A stretch of 64,000 nt of DNA from Callaeas wilsoni (Eukaryota > Chordata > Aves > Passeriformes > Callaeidae): NCBI GenBank assembly GCA_013398955.1, contig VWPU01023651.1, forward strand, positions 513,572 to 577,571, given 5' to 3'. Shown here piece by piece: positions 49,901-62,977 of this stretch (its first letter is position 1; each line of letters begins with the position of its first letter). Under the pieces are notes generated by a model. The model did no database searches and was not told where the DNA came from. It worked only from the letters and a program-made list of their open reading frames with translations. The translations under genes were made by a program, and so were the position numbers.

Positions 49901-52080
49901 ATGTCAAAGTCAACTCATGAATGGGCAGGAAAGAGATGTTAAGCGCTAAAAAAGATTCAGTACAGGAAAGCAAGCTAGAAAAAAGTTTTTCTTTTAAATT
50001 AACAGATTGATTGATACCTTTAAAACACACAGTCTGGTGTGTTTTTAGCTTAATTGTGTGGTTTTGTTTGGCTCATGATAAAATAACATTACTGCAAATG
50101 AAGTGCTCCTGCTGGCAGTGGCATAGACGAGATGAGTTCAGTCTACAGCACTTCTGCACCTAGATCTCAACAGCCACCGGATTCCTCCAGCGGCACCTGG
50201 GGCTGTCCTGATGGAATAAGCAGGTTGAAGTACCACCATTTGCAAGGGATGGCATGCAACTCTGCATGATGGTTGTCTTTAAAATCCTGCTCTGTAAACA
50301 GCAGGCGCTCAGCAACCACTCTGCAAAGGACTCTGCTCCCATCTCCACACACGACATCAGCTTCAGCCTTATACTCATTGCCCAAAAGGAAGGAAGGAAA
50401 GAGCAAACCAACCAGCCATATCTCCCTCAGGAAACATACCCAGAATTAATCCAACTTTGCCATTTTCACAGAATCTCAGCCCTAGGACTTCCCAGCAGGT
50501 ATATGAAAAGCAGATACACTCAAAGACTTCATTTTTCCTTTGGACAGGAAACCTTGCACTGACTTTATTAGGGCATATTTGAGCAAATGCCATGCCACAG
50601 GCAGTTCTGGCTTTAGAAGGCTGTTTTGATAGACCCAGAGCTGGGTATTACTGCAGATAAAGCTATCCTAAAAATCCAGCCCTGAGCTGTCATTTCATTA
50701 CGCTCAGAACTGTATAACCAAGAAAGGTTTTCAATTACAACCCAGGCTTACATTTTTAAATATTTGTTATAGTTAGCTCTGGATACTTTGGTGTGAAACT
50801 TGATCAACATGTTGATATATGCAGAGATTAAGTCATCCAGCCTCTACTGGCAGGGAAACGAACATTCACGAGAAGTCACTATTACTTTTCTCTGATATCC
50901 AAAGAATCAGATTCTAATCTCAGTTTCCCTGTGGTGGATGGAAAACGACTCCAAAACTGCCAAGAACTACTTAACCAAGAGGACAGCAGAAACTAGGACT
51001 TCTGCTGACCTTCAGCAACAAATACAGTTACACTGTCAGTACAATAAACACAGCCTACGCATAAAGGGCACCCTGAAGGTGGCCAATCCTATTACAAACA
51101 ACTTTAAAACACGTAAGAGCAACATTATTTAAATCCAGTAAGGACATGCCACAATAACAGCCACAATCCTCAATGTACACACACACTGCACAAGAACTCC
51201 CACTCCACACAGGATAATGACCTATATAATTTCTGCTTAATGACTCCTATTAGAGTCAGTGCATATCTCCATATAACCCCTGAAGGGCATCTGCAAGGAT
51301 GGCCACACGCACAGCACGGTCTGTGGCCATGGCAAGCTCCCTGCCCAGCCTGCCGGGAGCACCAGGCACCACCACGTGCGCTTGCGTTCACCAGCTCAGG
51401 GGAGGGCTTCACCTCTGGCTGCAGTTTGGTCCTGGTAGCAATACGTGAACAACCGTCAAGATGCAGGGTTGACATACACAACAGGACTACCCCAGTGAGT
51501 AATGATGCTCCTACAGCTCCAGCAACATGTCAGTCAGGAGGAAAATTACTTTTGATGTAAAAGGCTAAGCTCTCTTTTGCTCTTGTACATGGAACTGGTG
51601 TGGTCTCACTGTGGCTGGGCACTGGGAGAAGAGCACACAGTAGATGAAAAGCAACAAAAGTGAGAAAGGCAAACTACATGCACAAAAGATCACTGCAAGA
51701 TGCTTCAATTTCCCTCCTTCTGCCAAGACCCTCTTAATGTGGATGTGAGCCAGGCCAGTCCACACTGCAGGTGAATTCCCTGCAGGCCATACACTGCAAG
51801 CTGTGATAGACTGTTACATTTGCAGGAGTCATGGAATGCTGAAATCATTTTATGAAAACTTGGGTTAAGGAGAAGTTGTGCATCACAGCAATTGCAAAGC
51901 CAAAAGGAAATCTCTCAGAAGAGTTAGTGGGAAAATTGATGTCAATTTCTTCAAAAACCATATTTCTTTAGCTCTTCTGCCTTTCACAATAATGCTTTAG
52001 TCAAAGTTTCCCGGAACATGTAGGAAAACTGCTTTTATTATTATCATCACCTTCATTTTTATATACAAAAAAAGAAATCA

Positions 52081-52085
52081 GTAAC
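52081..52085. repeat. left target-site duplication of solo LTR
   Basis: GTAAC precedes the LTR directly and is identical to 53033-53037. A 5-bp duplication is typical of ERVL/class III elements and some other retroviral groups. Confidence 0.85.
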
Positions 52086-53032
52086 TGTCTCGGTTTGAGA
52101 GACAGGTGTCTGATAAAGGAGGGAGACGTCTTCCTTGGAATGGAAAAAATGTGGACCCCCTTCCCTCCGATTGTTATAATTTTGAAATTAAGGGGCTCTC
52201 AGGCAGAGATATGAGAATAGGAATAACAGCTCTTTACTAGTATATCTAATGAGGCAAAAACAACAATTTTGGCATTAACAACAAACAGAAATAGGAACCC
52301 AGTGACAGCCGTCTCGGCCGTGGGCACCTTCCCCTTTGGCGCCCTGCCGGTCACAGCTGGCAGGGGCGCTCCGGCGGCAAGCTGGGACGGCAGAGACGGG
52401 CAGAAGTCCTGGGATGGTGGAGGAGATGTATCACGGTCTGGAGCCGCAGTCGGAAAATCCCCGGGAGGTCTCAGCAGGCAGGAGGTGCGGGGCTACAGAG
52501 CAGCGAAGACTGGGAGCAGCCCCGAAAGAAGCGGCGGGGGCCGGGCTCCCAGGGAGGCAGGCAGAGGAGGGGGTCAGGGCACCCAGGCAGATGGTAAGAA
52601 AGTCCTTCACTCAGTGAGGTGGGTGTTAATAAGGTCTCAGTCTGAAGGGCTGCTCTTACGAGCAGGGGCTCATCCCACGGCAAAAGAAGCAGGACCAGGC
52701 TGGTCCCCGACGACAGCCGAAAAACTCCCCTCCAAACAGCCTCGGCCGCCTCCTTCATCTTCCCCAGCCGAGAGCAAGTGAGCCCGAGCGGCAGGGGCTG
52801 TGTGCCGCCGCCCTGCCGTCTCCAGTCTCCCTTTTCAAGGTACTTTCCTCCCACTTGGGCATTCCCAGGTAATGGGAGAGGGGCCATTGGCCCTCTCCCC
52901 TGAGCTGATAACTTCTTTTGTCTGTGAAGTGTCCAGTCGTTATGGCCCATTAGCCACACGTAGGGGGAAAGTTCTTTAAGAAAGAAAAAAAAAAACCAAC
53001 AAAACAAAAGAAGAACTCCTCAAATCCCTACA
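52086..53032 (-). mobile_element. solo LTR, 947 bp, probable ERVL-type
   Basis: The element begins TGTCTC and ends CTACA on the plus strand, so the minus strand also begins TGTAG and ends GAGACA. Both ends fit retroviral LTRs. Perfect 5-bp target duplications GTAAC flank it and no internal retroviral sequence is present, so it is a solo LTR. Minus orientation is favoured because the minus strand carries an AGTAAA polyadenylation-like signal (about 52235-52240). It is followed by a U5-like end that I recall from passerine LTRs. The middle (about 52300-52830) is very GC-rich with many CpGs, while the ends are AT-richer. A 178-codon minus frame and a 170-codon plus frame overlap inside it and are by-products of high GC. 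Confidence 0.88.
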
Positions 53033-53037
53033 GTAAC
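53033..53037. repeat. right target-site duplication of solo LTR
   Basis: GTAAC is an exact copy of 52081-52085. The exact match suggests the insertion is not very old, although five bases carry little age information. Confidence 0.85.
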
Positions 53038-55254
53038 ATAAGGGATGAAGGACTCCCAAAGTTACCTAATTTTGAGACGCCAAATTTGATTCAATCTCAG
53101 TCAGATCTCTTGTACATCACTGTCTCTCAGAATCTATGTCCACACACATTTTCCACTTGCATGTAGTTAGTTAATGAAAAACTAAGTCTGAAAGCACATT
53201 TTAGGCTTTTCAATCTAAGAATACCAAACAAAGACACCAGCTATGTTGTTCTAGCCATGCTGGAAATCTCAGGTATTTGAGACAGCTTAAAAAAAAAATA
53301 AACAAACCAGTAAAAGTCTTATATAGCTGAGCTCCCTATCCATCTTTCTCCTTCTCCCCATTCCCCAGCCAGGTATGCAGCATAGTCCAGGACCTCAAAA
53401 CTTCAATGTTCCTTTACTGAGTCACCACCATCACAAAACTGCACCCTCCCACTGTTTCTGTTCCCCACCCTTCGCTCCTCCACATCCATTAACCCATGCC
53501 CAGGCAGAGTAGTACATTCTACTCATTCCTTACTTACCTTGCAACCTCTCCTCCCTTTCACTTTTTCCTTAGTTTTTCCATACGCACAACCTACACACGA
53601 CCAAGTCAGCTGTGGATCAACTGATACTTGTTAATGTTCAAGAATCATTTTAGCTGTCACTAAACCACTAGAGAAACAGCTCTTGGAAGGGTGTTCCAGA
53701 ACGCAGCTTCTGGAAACAACCAAGGAAGCAGAAAGAAAGGAACAGAAATCTGCATCCTGCTGCTTTAACGTGGTATGCAGGTCTTTTTCCCTACACCATG
53801 ATAATCCATAGGGAATCACCACTGGCTTAATTTCCAGCAGGGCCCTTCAGGCTCTCGCTGTCAGCGTGATCTGCTGCAAAGCAGAACTCAAGCCTGGACT
53901 GTGCAAGCTCAGAGGAGCAGGGCTCAGCATGAGTGCAGCTACACCTCACCGTGCAAATTCACCCGAAGACGAACGAGAGCCAAAGAGATGCATCACAGAT
54001 TGGCAAGGGTCAGTCCTCAAAGCCCCGACAGCAGCATACGTGCCTCACCATTTACTCCTGACCTCACTATATGGCTGCAAAAGCACACCGAAAATTTGCT
54101 TACAGTCCTAATGATCTGAATCACAATGGTTTTTACTCATGCAGTAAACCACACCAAAGGAGCCTTGTGGGCATCTTTAAATATTCCCTGCACCAAACGT
54201 GCTGGGTAAAGAACCTCCCAAACAGATGCTGCCGTGCGAAGCCAAGGGAAGCGAGCCAGCAGCCTGCACGGGGCAGCAAGGCAGGCTGGCAAAGCCTCCT
54301 CCAATGCATCAAAGGTGATCCAAAGCTCACACATCATTTGGAGAGAACTATCTTCACACACAGAAAGTCAACAGTAAGACTTTAAAACCAGTCTGCTCCC
54401 TGAAGACTCACAAAAATCCCAGAATTATCCAGCCTCTTGGGTCCAGGCAAGGGGCAGAAGTGTCAAGAAGCTTTACCATCACGATGCTACCAACTACTCA
54501 GTATCTGAAAACATGGAAGGCTTTGGCTACCAGAAAGCAACATCTGCCTTTTCGCTGTTTGCATCCCGGCCCCCAATGAAAACCTCCAGCTTAAAACAAC
54601 AACAGTAACAATCACTCCTGCTGTTGTTCCACCGAGTCCTCTAGCTTCTCTGCCAGAGGAACACTTCCTTCTGAATAGTGCAGCCTTTGTCTAGGTTTGG
54701 ACCACTACAATAATATGGACATCCACTATCAAGGGCAAAGCAGAAGCAACATTTTTTTTTTTTTACGAAGTGCAAGAACAAACAAAAAGGCTGGTCTTCT
54801 CTAAATGAAACTAGCAATTAAGCTTCCTTGAAAATCCTAGCAGGGAATAGTGGCGTCTCAATTTTGACTAAAAAAATATCACAGCAAGCCTCTGGAAAAA
54901 ATGTCCATGTAAAATCTCAGCTCTGAGTTTATTGACTACTAGTGTATCCATCACTGCACTACAGCAAAAATCCATAAAGCTAGGTCATCCCAACACAAGC
55001 TGGCAACTCTACCTCACATGCAATCACACCACAAAGATGCAGCCATGCAAGCAATGACTTCACTCACCTGACTGAAGCAGGAGCTGCCATTACCTAATTG
55101 CCACATAGAGGATGAATGAAAGAATTTCAAACACCAGCTCTCAGAAAAAAAAACCGAAAACCAAAGCTGAACAACCAACCTAACCAAACTCACCCCACAC
55201 ACGTATATCTCAAAATTATTAACAGTTTATTTAAATATGGACACATGGATAAAC
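53038..55254. other. unique non-coding DNA
   Basis: No gene was recognised. There is a run of thirteen T at 54752-54764. Frames are about 104 codons or fewer, on both strands. Confidence 0.5.
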
Positions 55255-57160
55255 AAGAAGCTCCTGGACAAACTCAAACACAAAAAGGAAGCTTCCGGAG
55301 GATGGCAGCAAGGACAAGAAGCCTGAAAGAAATACAGAGAGATTGTCCAAGCAGACAGGGAGCAGGTTAGGAAAGCCAAAGAACTGACAGAATAAATTCT
55401 CGCCAGGGATGTAAAGGGCAACAAGAAAAGCTTCCATAGGTATGCCAGTGATAGAAGGAAGATTAGAGAAAATGTGGGCCCTCTCCAGAAGGAAACAGAA
55501 GATCTGGTTATCTGGGATACAGAAGTGACTGAGGTACTCACAACTTTTTTTTTTGCTACAGGTCTTCCATGTGAAGTGCTCCAGTCCCACCACCCAAGTC
55601 ACAGAAGGCAAAGTCAGGGACATGGAGAAGCAATAAGCACCCACTGCCGGACAATATGATGTTCAAGAATATCTATGGAACCTGAAGGGGCACAAGTCCA
55701 CAGGATCTGATGAGCTGAATTTGCAGGTCCTGAGGGAACTGGCCGAGGAGGTGGATAAGCACTATCTATCGTATTTGAGAAGTCATGGCAGGCCTGCAAA
55801 GTTCACACTGCTGCACTAAAAAGGGAAAAAAGGAAGATCCAGGAAAGTACAAGTCAGTCAGTGTACCCTTTGTACCCAGTAAGATCACGGAGTAGATCCT
55901 CCTCAAAACCATACTAAGGCACATGGGAAATAGGGACGTAACTGGTGACAGCCAACATGACTTTACTAAGGGCAAATGCTGCTGGACAAATCTGGTGGCT
56001 TTCTTCTTTGAGGACACAGCATTGGGAGATGAGGGAAGAGCAACAGACATAATCTACCTGGACTGGTGCAAAGTATTCAACACTGCCCTGCACAATATCC
56101 GTATCTCTAAGCTGGAGAGACATGGATTTCATGGATGGACTACTCGGTGAATAAGGAATTTTCTGGTTATTCACATTCCAAGTGACATTCCACAGGGGGT
56201 AGGTACTGGGAGCAGAACTTGTTATCATCTCTGTTGGCGACATGGACAGTGGGATTGAAGGCACCCTCAGCAGCTTTGCAGATGACACCAAGCTGTGAGG
56301 TTGAGATTCTGGAGGGAAGGGATACCATCCAGAGGAACCTGGACAGGTTGGAGAGGTAGGCCTGTACAAAACTCATGAAGTTCAACAAGGCCAAGTGCAA
56401 GGTTCTGCATATGGGTCAGAACAATCCTAAGCAAAAATACAGGCTGGGCAGAGAATGGACTGAGAGCAGCCCTGGGGAGAAGAGCTTGGGGAGTGTTGGT
56501 GGATGAAAAACTGAACTTAAGCCAGATATGTGAGCTGGCAGGCCAGAAAGCCAACCATAACCTGGACTGCATGAAAAGCAGCATGAACAGCAGGTTGAAG
56601 GAGGTGATTCCCCCCTCTGATCTGCTCACATGAGACCCCACCTGGACCACTGTATCCAGCTCTGTGATCCTCAGCATAGGAAGACATGAACCTGTTGGAG
56701 TGAGTCCAGAAGAGGGCCACGAAGATGATCAGAGGACTGGAACACCTCTCCTATGAAGACAGGCTGAGAGAATTGGGGCTGTACAGCCTGGACATGAGTA
56801 TGCACTGAGGACACCTTCTAGCATCCTTCCAGTACCTAAAGGGAGCTTTCAAAAAAGGTAGAGAGGGAGTTCCTATTTTACAATGTAGTGATAGAATAAG
56901 GGTTAATAGCTTAAAACTGAAAGAGCTCAGGTTTAGGTTAGGTATTGGGAAGAAATTATTTACTGTGAGGGTGGTAAGGCACTGAAACAGGTTACCCAGC
57001 AAAGTTGTGGCTACTCCATCCCTGGAAGCATTCAAGGCCAGGTTGGATAGGACTCTGAGCAACCTGATCTTGTGAAATGTGTCGGTGCCCATGGCAGGGG
57101 GGTTGGAACTACCTGATCTTTAAGATGCCTTCCAACCCAAATCATTCTAGGATTCCATGA
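55255..57160 (+). mobile_element. CR1 LINE, long 5'-truncated copy
   Basis: This is the most complete CR1 in the window, about 1.9 kb in plus orientation. It starts inside ORF2 between the endonuclease and the reverse transcriptase, at the block rich in lysine and 'gacaaactcaaacacaaaaa'. It runs through the reverse transcriptase and ends in the 3' terminal region 'tttaagatgccttccaaccc' and 'attctaggattccatga'. Compared with the CR1 layout I know, sequence around 55560-55690 is shortened or rearranged. Frames are repeatedly shifted and stopped, so it is dead. CR1 moves by target-primed reverse transcription, which explains the 5' truncation. Confidence 0.95.
55923..56300 (+). pseudogene. CR1 ORF2 reverse transcriptase remnant
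   Basis: Within the CR1 copy, one frame from 55923 to 56150 retains reverse-transcriptase blocks. These are a QHDFTKGKCC-like block (normally QYGFTKGKSC) around 55950-55985, followed by IIYLDWCKVFNT near 56049-56084, which corresponds to motif A. The catalytic FADD box survives at 56275-56286 but in a different frame. The second aspartate region is therefore uncoupled by frameshifts and stops. LINE reverse transcriptases need all these blocks in one frame, so this copy cannot be active. Confidence 0.85.
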
Positions 57161-58701
57161 AATATGAGGACTCAAAAAAATTTCACCCTGTAGCAGAATA
57201 CAAAGGCATCGTCTTAAGACTCTGGATGCCATGATTTGTTTAAGAAATGTGGGACGTAACCATGTTTAATATTACGAAGATACCAGCGCTACACATCTGA
57301 TAGCAAAACTAACATTTATACTGTCATTATATGCACTTATCATGAAATATAACCTGCGCTATCGTGCAAAGTGCTCAGGCAGTTCAAAGGCAAAAATAAT
57401 GTATGTTCAATGTTATTTAGGAACATTAATAAGCTCCTTTATTTAAAGATGTAAACGATTAATAGCTGTTCTGAAGAGGGTTCACTTTTAACCTTTAACA
57501 ACATTCAAGTGTCTGTAATTTTTATCAGATTGTTTGGATTTTGATTGAGCTAAAGTCCTGAAGCTACAATTAAACTTGCAGCTACCTTCTCTCACTAGGC
57601 TTCCTGCAACAGCTGGAAGACTCTTTGAAGTTTGCAAAGACGTGGAAGAAACATTATTTATGGCTGCTTTGCACAGTGCAAGCAGAAACAAGTTGTGTTT
57701 CTGGTGCATTTCCAGTGCTGGTGACAGACCATTTCTCACCAGCACTACAGGAAGTCTTCAAAACTATTTCCCTCTCCCCAGATGCTCTACAGGACCAAGC
57801 TAAGAAGCTGGAAATGCTGCAGGGCAGGATTTCAAGAGCTCTGAATAGCCCAAAAGCAATTCTTATTACAGTCAGCATTAAACCCCACCCTCAGCTCCAC
57901 TAAAGACAGAAGTGGCCTAACTCAGCCTGTTGATGGCTACCTGCCTGGAAAGCCCAGCATATTTCAGGATGAGCTGCTAAAACCATTCAAAACTTTAAAA
58001 TAATTTTAAAAATCAGAGATGCCTTTTAAAAGAAGGGAGAAATCAGCTTAGATAGTAGAGAAGGAAGCAGGATTTCAGTCCAGAAGAGCCATCCCACCTA
58101 TTGCCACATCTCTCCGACCAGCTCTGCAGCCAAGGGATGGAGCTGTGGACTCTGCAGGAGCAGAGGGTTAGCACCACTGAAGCCCTGCAGCAGTAGGGGC
58201 TGCACTGTGTTGGCACATGTGTGACGACCAAGCCAACATGCACTGATGTCAAAGGAAGTTACACTCAAGCACTGGAAGCATACAATTAGTAGTGTCATCA
58301 TCTAGGAGAAAGAAATAAAGTATTGTTTTCTCCCAGGCAAAGCCACTGGTGTTTTTCATTTGTGTTTACTTGCTTTAAGTGCCTGCAGGGTCCATGCCTT
58401 TGATTTACTGTGGATGACAGGCAGTAAAGGCATAGACACATTTAGGTATAATTATTATAGTAACCAGGCTCATACACCAGGAACAGCAGCAAAATCAACA
58501 ACAGCTCAATAAGACAATGGAGAATTTTCCAACACAAAACCCTACATCTCTCTACATCCCTGCAACCGTACTCAAGGTCTGCTCTTGATTCGTTCAAGAA
58601 AAAAAAGAGTGAAATCAGGAAGTTTTCGTATCAGTGGTACCATTGATACTAATCCCATGCAACACCAATTTCACCCAAAAAACCCCTACATTTTGTAGTT
58701 T
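57161..58701. other. unique non-coding DNA
   Basis: AT-leaning sequence between two CR1 copies. Frames reach 92 codons and show nothing recognisable. Confidence 0.5.
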
Positions 58702-59413
58702 TCACAGAATCATGGAATCATTTATGTTGGAAAATACCTCTACGAACATCCAGTCCAACCATCAACCCACCACTGCCAAGTCCAGCACTAACCCATGTCC
58801 CCAAGTGCTACATCTACACATCCTTTAAATCCCTCTAGGGATGGTGACACTTCCCTTGGCAGCCTCTTCCAATGGTTGACAGCCCTTTCAACAAGGAAAT
58901 TTTTCCTAATATCCAATCTAAATATCCCCTGACATAATTTGACACGATTTCCTCTTGTCCTACGGCTTCCTACACTGTAGAAGAGATGGACCTCCACCTA
59001 GTTACAACCTCCTTTCAAGCAGTTGTAGAAAGTGGTAAGGTCCCCCTGAGCTTCCTTTTCTCCAGACTAAACACCCCCAGCTCCCTCAGCAGCACAGGAC
59101 TTGTGCTCCAGACCCTTCCCCAGTTCCGTTGCCCTTCTCTGGATACGCTCCAGCCCCTCAATGTCTTTCTTGCAGTGAGGGGCCCAGAACTCAACACAGG
59201 ATTTGAGGTGTGGCCTCACCAGTGCCAAGTGAGGCAATCATGGCCCTGGTCCTGCTGGCCACACTATTGCTGATACAGGCCAAGGTGCCACTGGCTCTTC
59301 TTGGCCACCTGGGCACACCCTGAATCACGTTCAGGCACTGTTGACCAGCACTCCCAGGTCCTTTTCCACTGGGCAGCTTTCCAGCCACTCTTCCCCCAGC
59401 CTGTAGCACTGCA
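58702..59413 (-). mobile_element. CR1 LINE fragment, minus orientation
   Basis: About 710 bp read as the reverse complement of CR1. The 3' end is at the left, at 'tcacagaatcatggaatcat'. It continues with 'gttggaaaatacctctacga', 'tcccttggcagcctcttcca', 'gacatgatttcctcttgtcc'-like text and 'cttctctggatacgctccag'. The right part, with 'ggtgtggcctcaccagtgcc', is the end of ORF2. This copy belongs to a different CR1 subfamily from the plus-strand copy at 55255. It is 5'-truncated near 59413, and all frames are broken. Confidence 0.93.
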
Positions 59414-62400
59414 CAAGAAAAACAAGCAAGCTAAGAACAGCATCTCTCTCACACCACACCACTTGATGCATATTCTAGTCCAGCACCCAGCAAGTCCTGC
59501 TTCCAGCTCAGCCCTCAAGTTCAAGCATTGAAGAGAATACAGTACTTAGGGCTTAGACACAGAGCAAAGCATACAATAATGGTTATCATCAACTCTCTGA
59601 CTTGCACTTACGTTAAAAAAAAAACCAAACCGCAAACCCAGAAGCTGGAAGTCCATGCAGATCCCAGAGCAGAGGTCTGAATGACAGCCCAGCAGGGTTT
59701 GCTCAGATCCCTCTTCACAGCACTGCCATTTTTTGCATCCTGACAGTACTAACAGTGCCCAAAACTTATTTGCCATTAATACACACATCCAGACGTAAAC
59801 CACTCATATGACTTCACAGTCTAACACAATGCCTGTTATGATATCTATAATTTTTTTATACTGGGACAAAATGAGGCCTGTGCACTTGTATAAAGTAAAT
59901 AAGAATTAGTACTGTTTTGTTTTAAATCCTCATAGCAAACAAGCTAAGAGATATTAACAAGGTATAATTTATACCTGTTCAACATATTCTCCTTCTTTAA
60001 GTCTGTTAAAGTAAGGATGCACATGGCAGGGATGCACATGCAAGACAGGCTTCTCAGTTTCACATTAGTTTATATTTTCATTCCTCTCATCATCATACAG
60101 GAGCAAAATACCTTAAAGTCTGGCGTGAATGCACGGTAGAAGAACGTACTATAAAAGAAAACTGTCTACACTGAAATTGCAGACACCACAGTGTTTTCGC
60201 TGGGGAAAAAAAAATAAAAACTCAGGAAGATTCAAATACCTCAATCACAGCCAACGTTTTTGGTATATTTTAACAGACCTTCTTCTCTTCCATTGAATAT
60301 AATAAACTGAAGCAACACATTCTAGTTGTGATGATCAGTTTTATTACATAGCCATGACCTGGACCAGCATTCAATCAGCACTGATTAAATGCATATTCTG
60401 ATATTCCGTACCACATACCTTTCAAGTTGTGGAAAAAAGTAGCAAATATTTCCCATTTGTCACTGTCATGTAACATCAAAATTTATCTAGATGCTGGATA
60501 TATGAAGTGTCTCCGAGAATAACTCACTAGATCACATACACAGAGAAAACTCAGTGTGCACAGGCTAAGTAGGGTTGAATTAATGAATGTACTGTTGCTT
60601 CACATATTGAATGTCTGTCACTAAACCGATAATTTGCAAATGCAGAAGCAGGGACTGGGAGATGCACTGGCGGCAGGCATTGGCAGATCCCTCCTCTGCA
60701 GTTTCAAGAAGCTAACTGTGCTCAGTTTAGAGTTCTTGATCCATGTTCCTGGGAATGACTCAGGACACAAGCAGCAAGACAGTCAGCGTGTGTCCACATT
60801 TGGGGTTTTGTTTCCACTCCTATCTGTCCTGACTTCCTTCCCAAGAATGCTGTGCTTGTGAAAGGCACAGCATGACATCCTAAGAGACTTCTATCTTCTC
60901 TGCCTAACAGACTCAGTCTGGGTGGCAGCAAAGAAAAGCAGAAGCTTCCCGAGAGAATACACCAGGATTACCAACGAGAAGGGAGAACTACTTCTGGATC
61001 GAAGCTTTGGCCCACTGTCATCTATGGCAAAACTCCCACTGAAGTCAGCATAGCCAGGATTTCACCTCTGTCGCAGCAATTTTGAGTCCCTGCCCATTCT
61101 CCCTTGGAACTTCCAGCCAGCAAAATAAGGGTCTTAACAGTGCCAAGAGCTTTTGTGTTATGTACTGCAGGCAGAAGTCACGAAACCCTTCACATAAGCA
61201 AGCAAATACTCATCAGTTAGGAAATTTAAGACACTGCTGAACTGTAAAGGATTCAAACCTGCATCCAGAAGCATGATGTTTCACACTGGCACACCATTCT
61301 AAAACAAACCTTATCCTAACCAACTTTCTGTCCTTCACAAAAACCTGCCTGTAAATACAAGCTGTATGACTGCAGTTGGCATGTGTCAGAAGACATTTTA
61401 GAACTCAGCACAGAAATATATCTGTAGTGGAAAAGCACCTACAAACCGCTCCTAACAAGCAATGGCTAAACACCCTAACTGCCTCCTAATTGTTCATTTC
61501 ATTGTCTTTGACAGAGTCCATCAGGTCACAGTAGTGCAATGTGCTAGGAGCCATGGCAATATAACCTGGTGGAACAGAAGGCCATCGTGTGAGAAACACA
61601 GCAAGTCAGCATTTAGGGAAACTGGGGGAGGCTATACCCCATCACTGTCCGGCACACAGGATAACAACACAGTAACATAACGCACAGGTCAGGAATCATC
61701 CTACACACCACCGGCATGCAGGTATGGAGCACAGTCATTACAATGCCAACAGATGCTATGCTAAGAATCAAGCTTAAAAATAAACAGGAACAAAAGTAAA
61801 TAAAACTATGATTTGCTGCATCAAGACAAGCACAGCCAACCTGCTGATTTTCTACAGCACTAGCACCACCAAAGGATCAGACAGAGGGATATCCATAGTA
61901 TGCAGTCCTGCAGTACATTGTCTCCTATCTGGCTCTCTCAACAAGATTCCAGTGATTTTCGGAACACAACGATCACACCTGTAAACTCTTTCTCAGTAGC
62001 ACTCTCCAACAGCAAGCTAGATCCGGAGGGATCACTCCTTCTCTCCTTACATCTACCACCAAGTCCTCTCCAAGCAACAAAGGGAAATTTTTGGTAATGT
62101 GAAGGAGCAGCCCTTTGAATGTCAGCAGGAAGAGACAGACAAGTACTAGCCAGGCTATTCTGCCCTGTTCTGCTTTCCCAGCTAATGCTTATACCCTCCC
62201 ACAGCTGCTCCAGATCAGGAATGAGTCCTCAGTGAAAGCAGAGCATCCAAGCAGCAACTAGAATGGTGCAGCAATTCTCCTCTGCATTTCTCATAGTTAA
62301 TCCTTTCCTAATTTTTAATTCCTTTGCTGAGAATGCAAACCAAATTTCATAAAGCATTTGCTAAATGAGAGATAAGTTAAAACACCTGTGCCTGTGGAGA

Positions 62401-62889
62401 GGACTTTTTCTTTCTTTCTGCTGGACAAAAAGTTGGTTAAGAACACACAAACCCTGATCAAAAGATACACCTCTCTAAGCTGTCTGACAGAACTGCAAAG
62501 GGAAAGCAGATGAGTACGAACAGAAGCATTAACGTCCTCGGGTCCCCTCCTTTTAACCAAACTTGATGCTTTAGTGCCTCAGCTGGGATGCCAGTGCTGA
62601 CTTCCCTTTATGTCCCATGTACTTGTATTTATTTTAATTGAATCTGGGACTAAGGACACTCTGCAATGCTTAATCCTCCCAACAACAAAGCAAGGGCACT
62701 AAGCCACCATGAAAAATAGTAATAAAAAAAATGAAAAAAAGGTAAAAGACACCCACTGATACATTCCTTGGGGCACTGCGGCTCTCTTTTCCTCCTGCTA
62801 ATAATCCAGTGTGATTCAAAAAGTGGGCAGGAGAGGCTGGATTACTTCCTTTAATAGCATAAGTTAGAGCTGGAAGAGCCACGTTTAAC
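59414..62889. other. unique non-coding DNA
   Basis: No gene, RNA or named repeat was seen. Near 60017-60045 a short near-tandem repeat of GGATGCACATG occurs twice. From about 62760 onward, close to the CpG island, the sequence looks repeat-free and may contain proximal regulatory DNA. Confidence 0.5.
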
Positions 62890-62954
62890 CCATCGCCAGC
62901 CGGAGCAGGTTCCCTTCCCAGGGGTGCACACTCCAGGCACGCCCCAGCCCTTGC

Positions 62955-62977
62955 ACGCACACACACACACACACACG
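62955..62977 (+). repeat. (CA)n microsatellite
   Basis: About nine to ten CA units, with one CG interruption at the left edge, lie on the shoulder of the CpG island. Z-DNA-prone alternating repeats near promoters are common in vertebrates. Confidence 0.9.

Larger units (their letters stand above)
39517..52080. other. 12.5 kb of unique non-coding DNA
   Basis: This is the longest stretch without a repeat I can name. Frames of 141 codons (40662-41087, minus) and 150 codons (47330-47782, plus) are the largest. Neither shows a signal peptide, membrane span or domain that I recognise, and neither has a convincing pair of flanking splice sites. Minor tracts are A runs at 41275-41288 and 43975-43990, and a short tandem duplication at 39965-39998. 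Confidence 0.5.

Noticed and set aside
52269..52781. 170-codon plus-strand open frame
   Set aside because: It is within the same LTR and antisense to the likely element orientation, and its Gly/Arg/Pro-rich composition reflects GC content.
52471..53007. 178-codon minus-strand open frame
   Set aside because: It lies wholly inside the solo LTR, overlaps a 170-codon frame on the other strand, and has no domain I recognise. High GC content explains it.
55914..56369. 151-codon minus-strand open frame
   Set aside because: It is the antisense of the CR1 reverse-transcriptase region.
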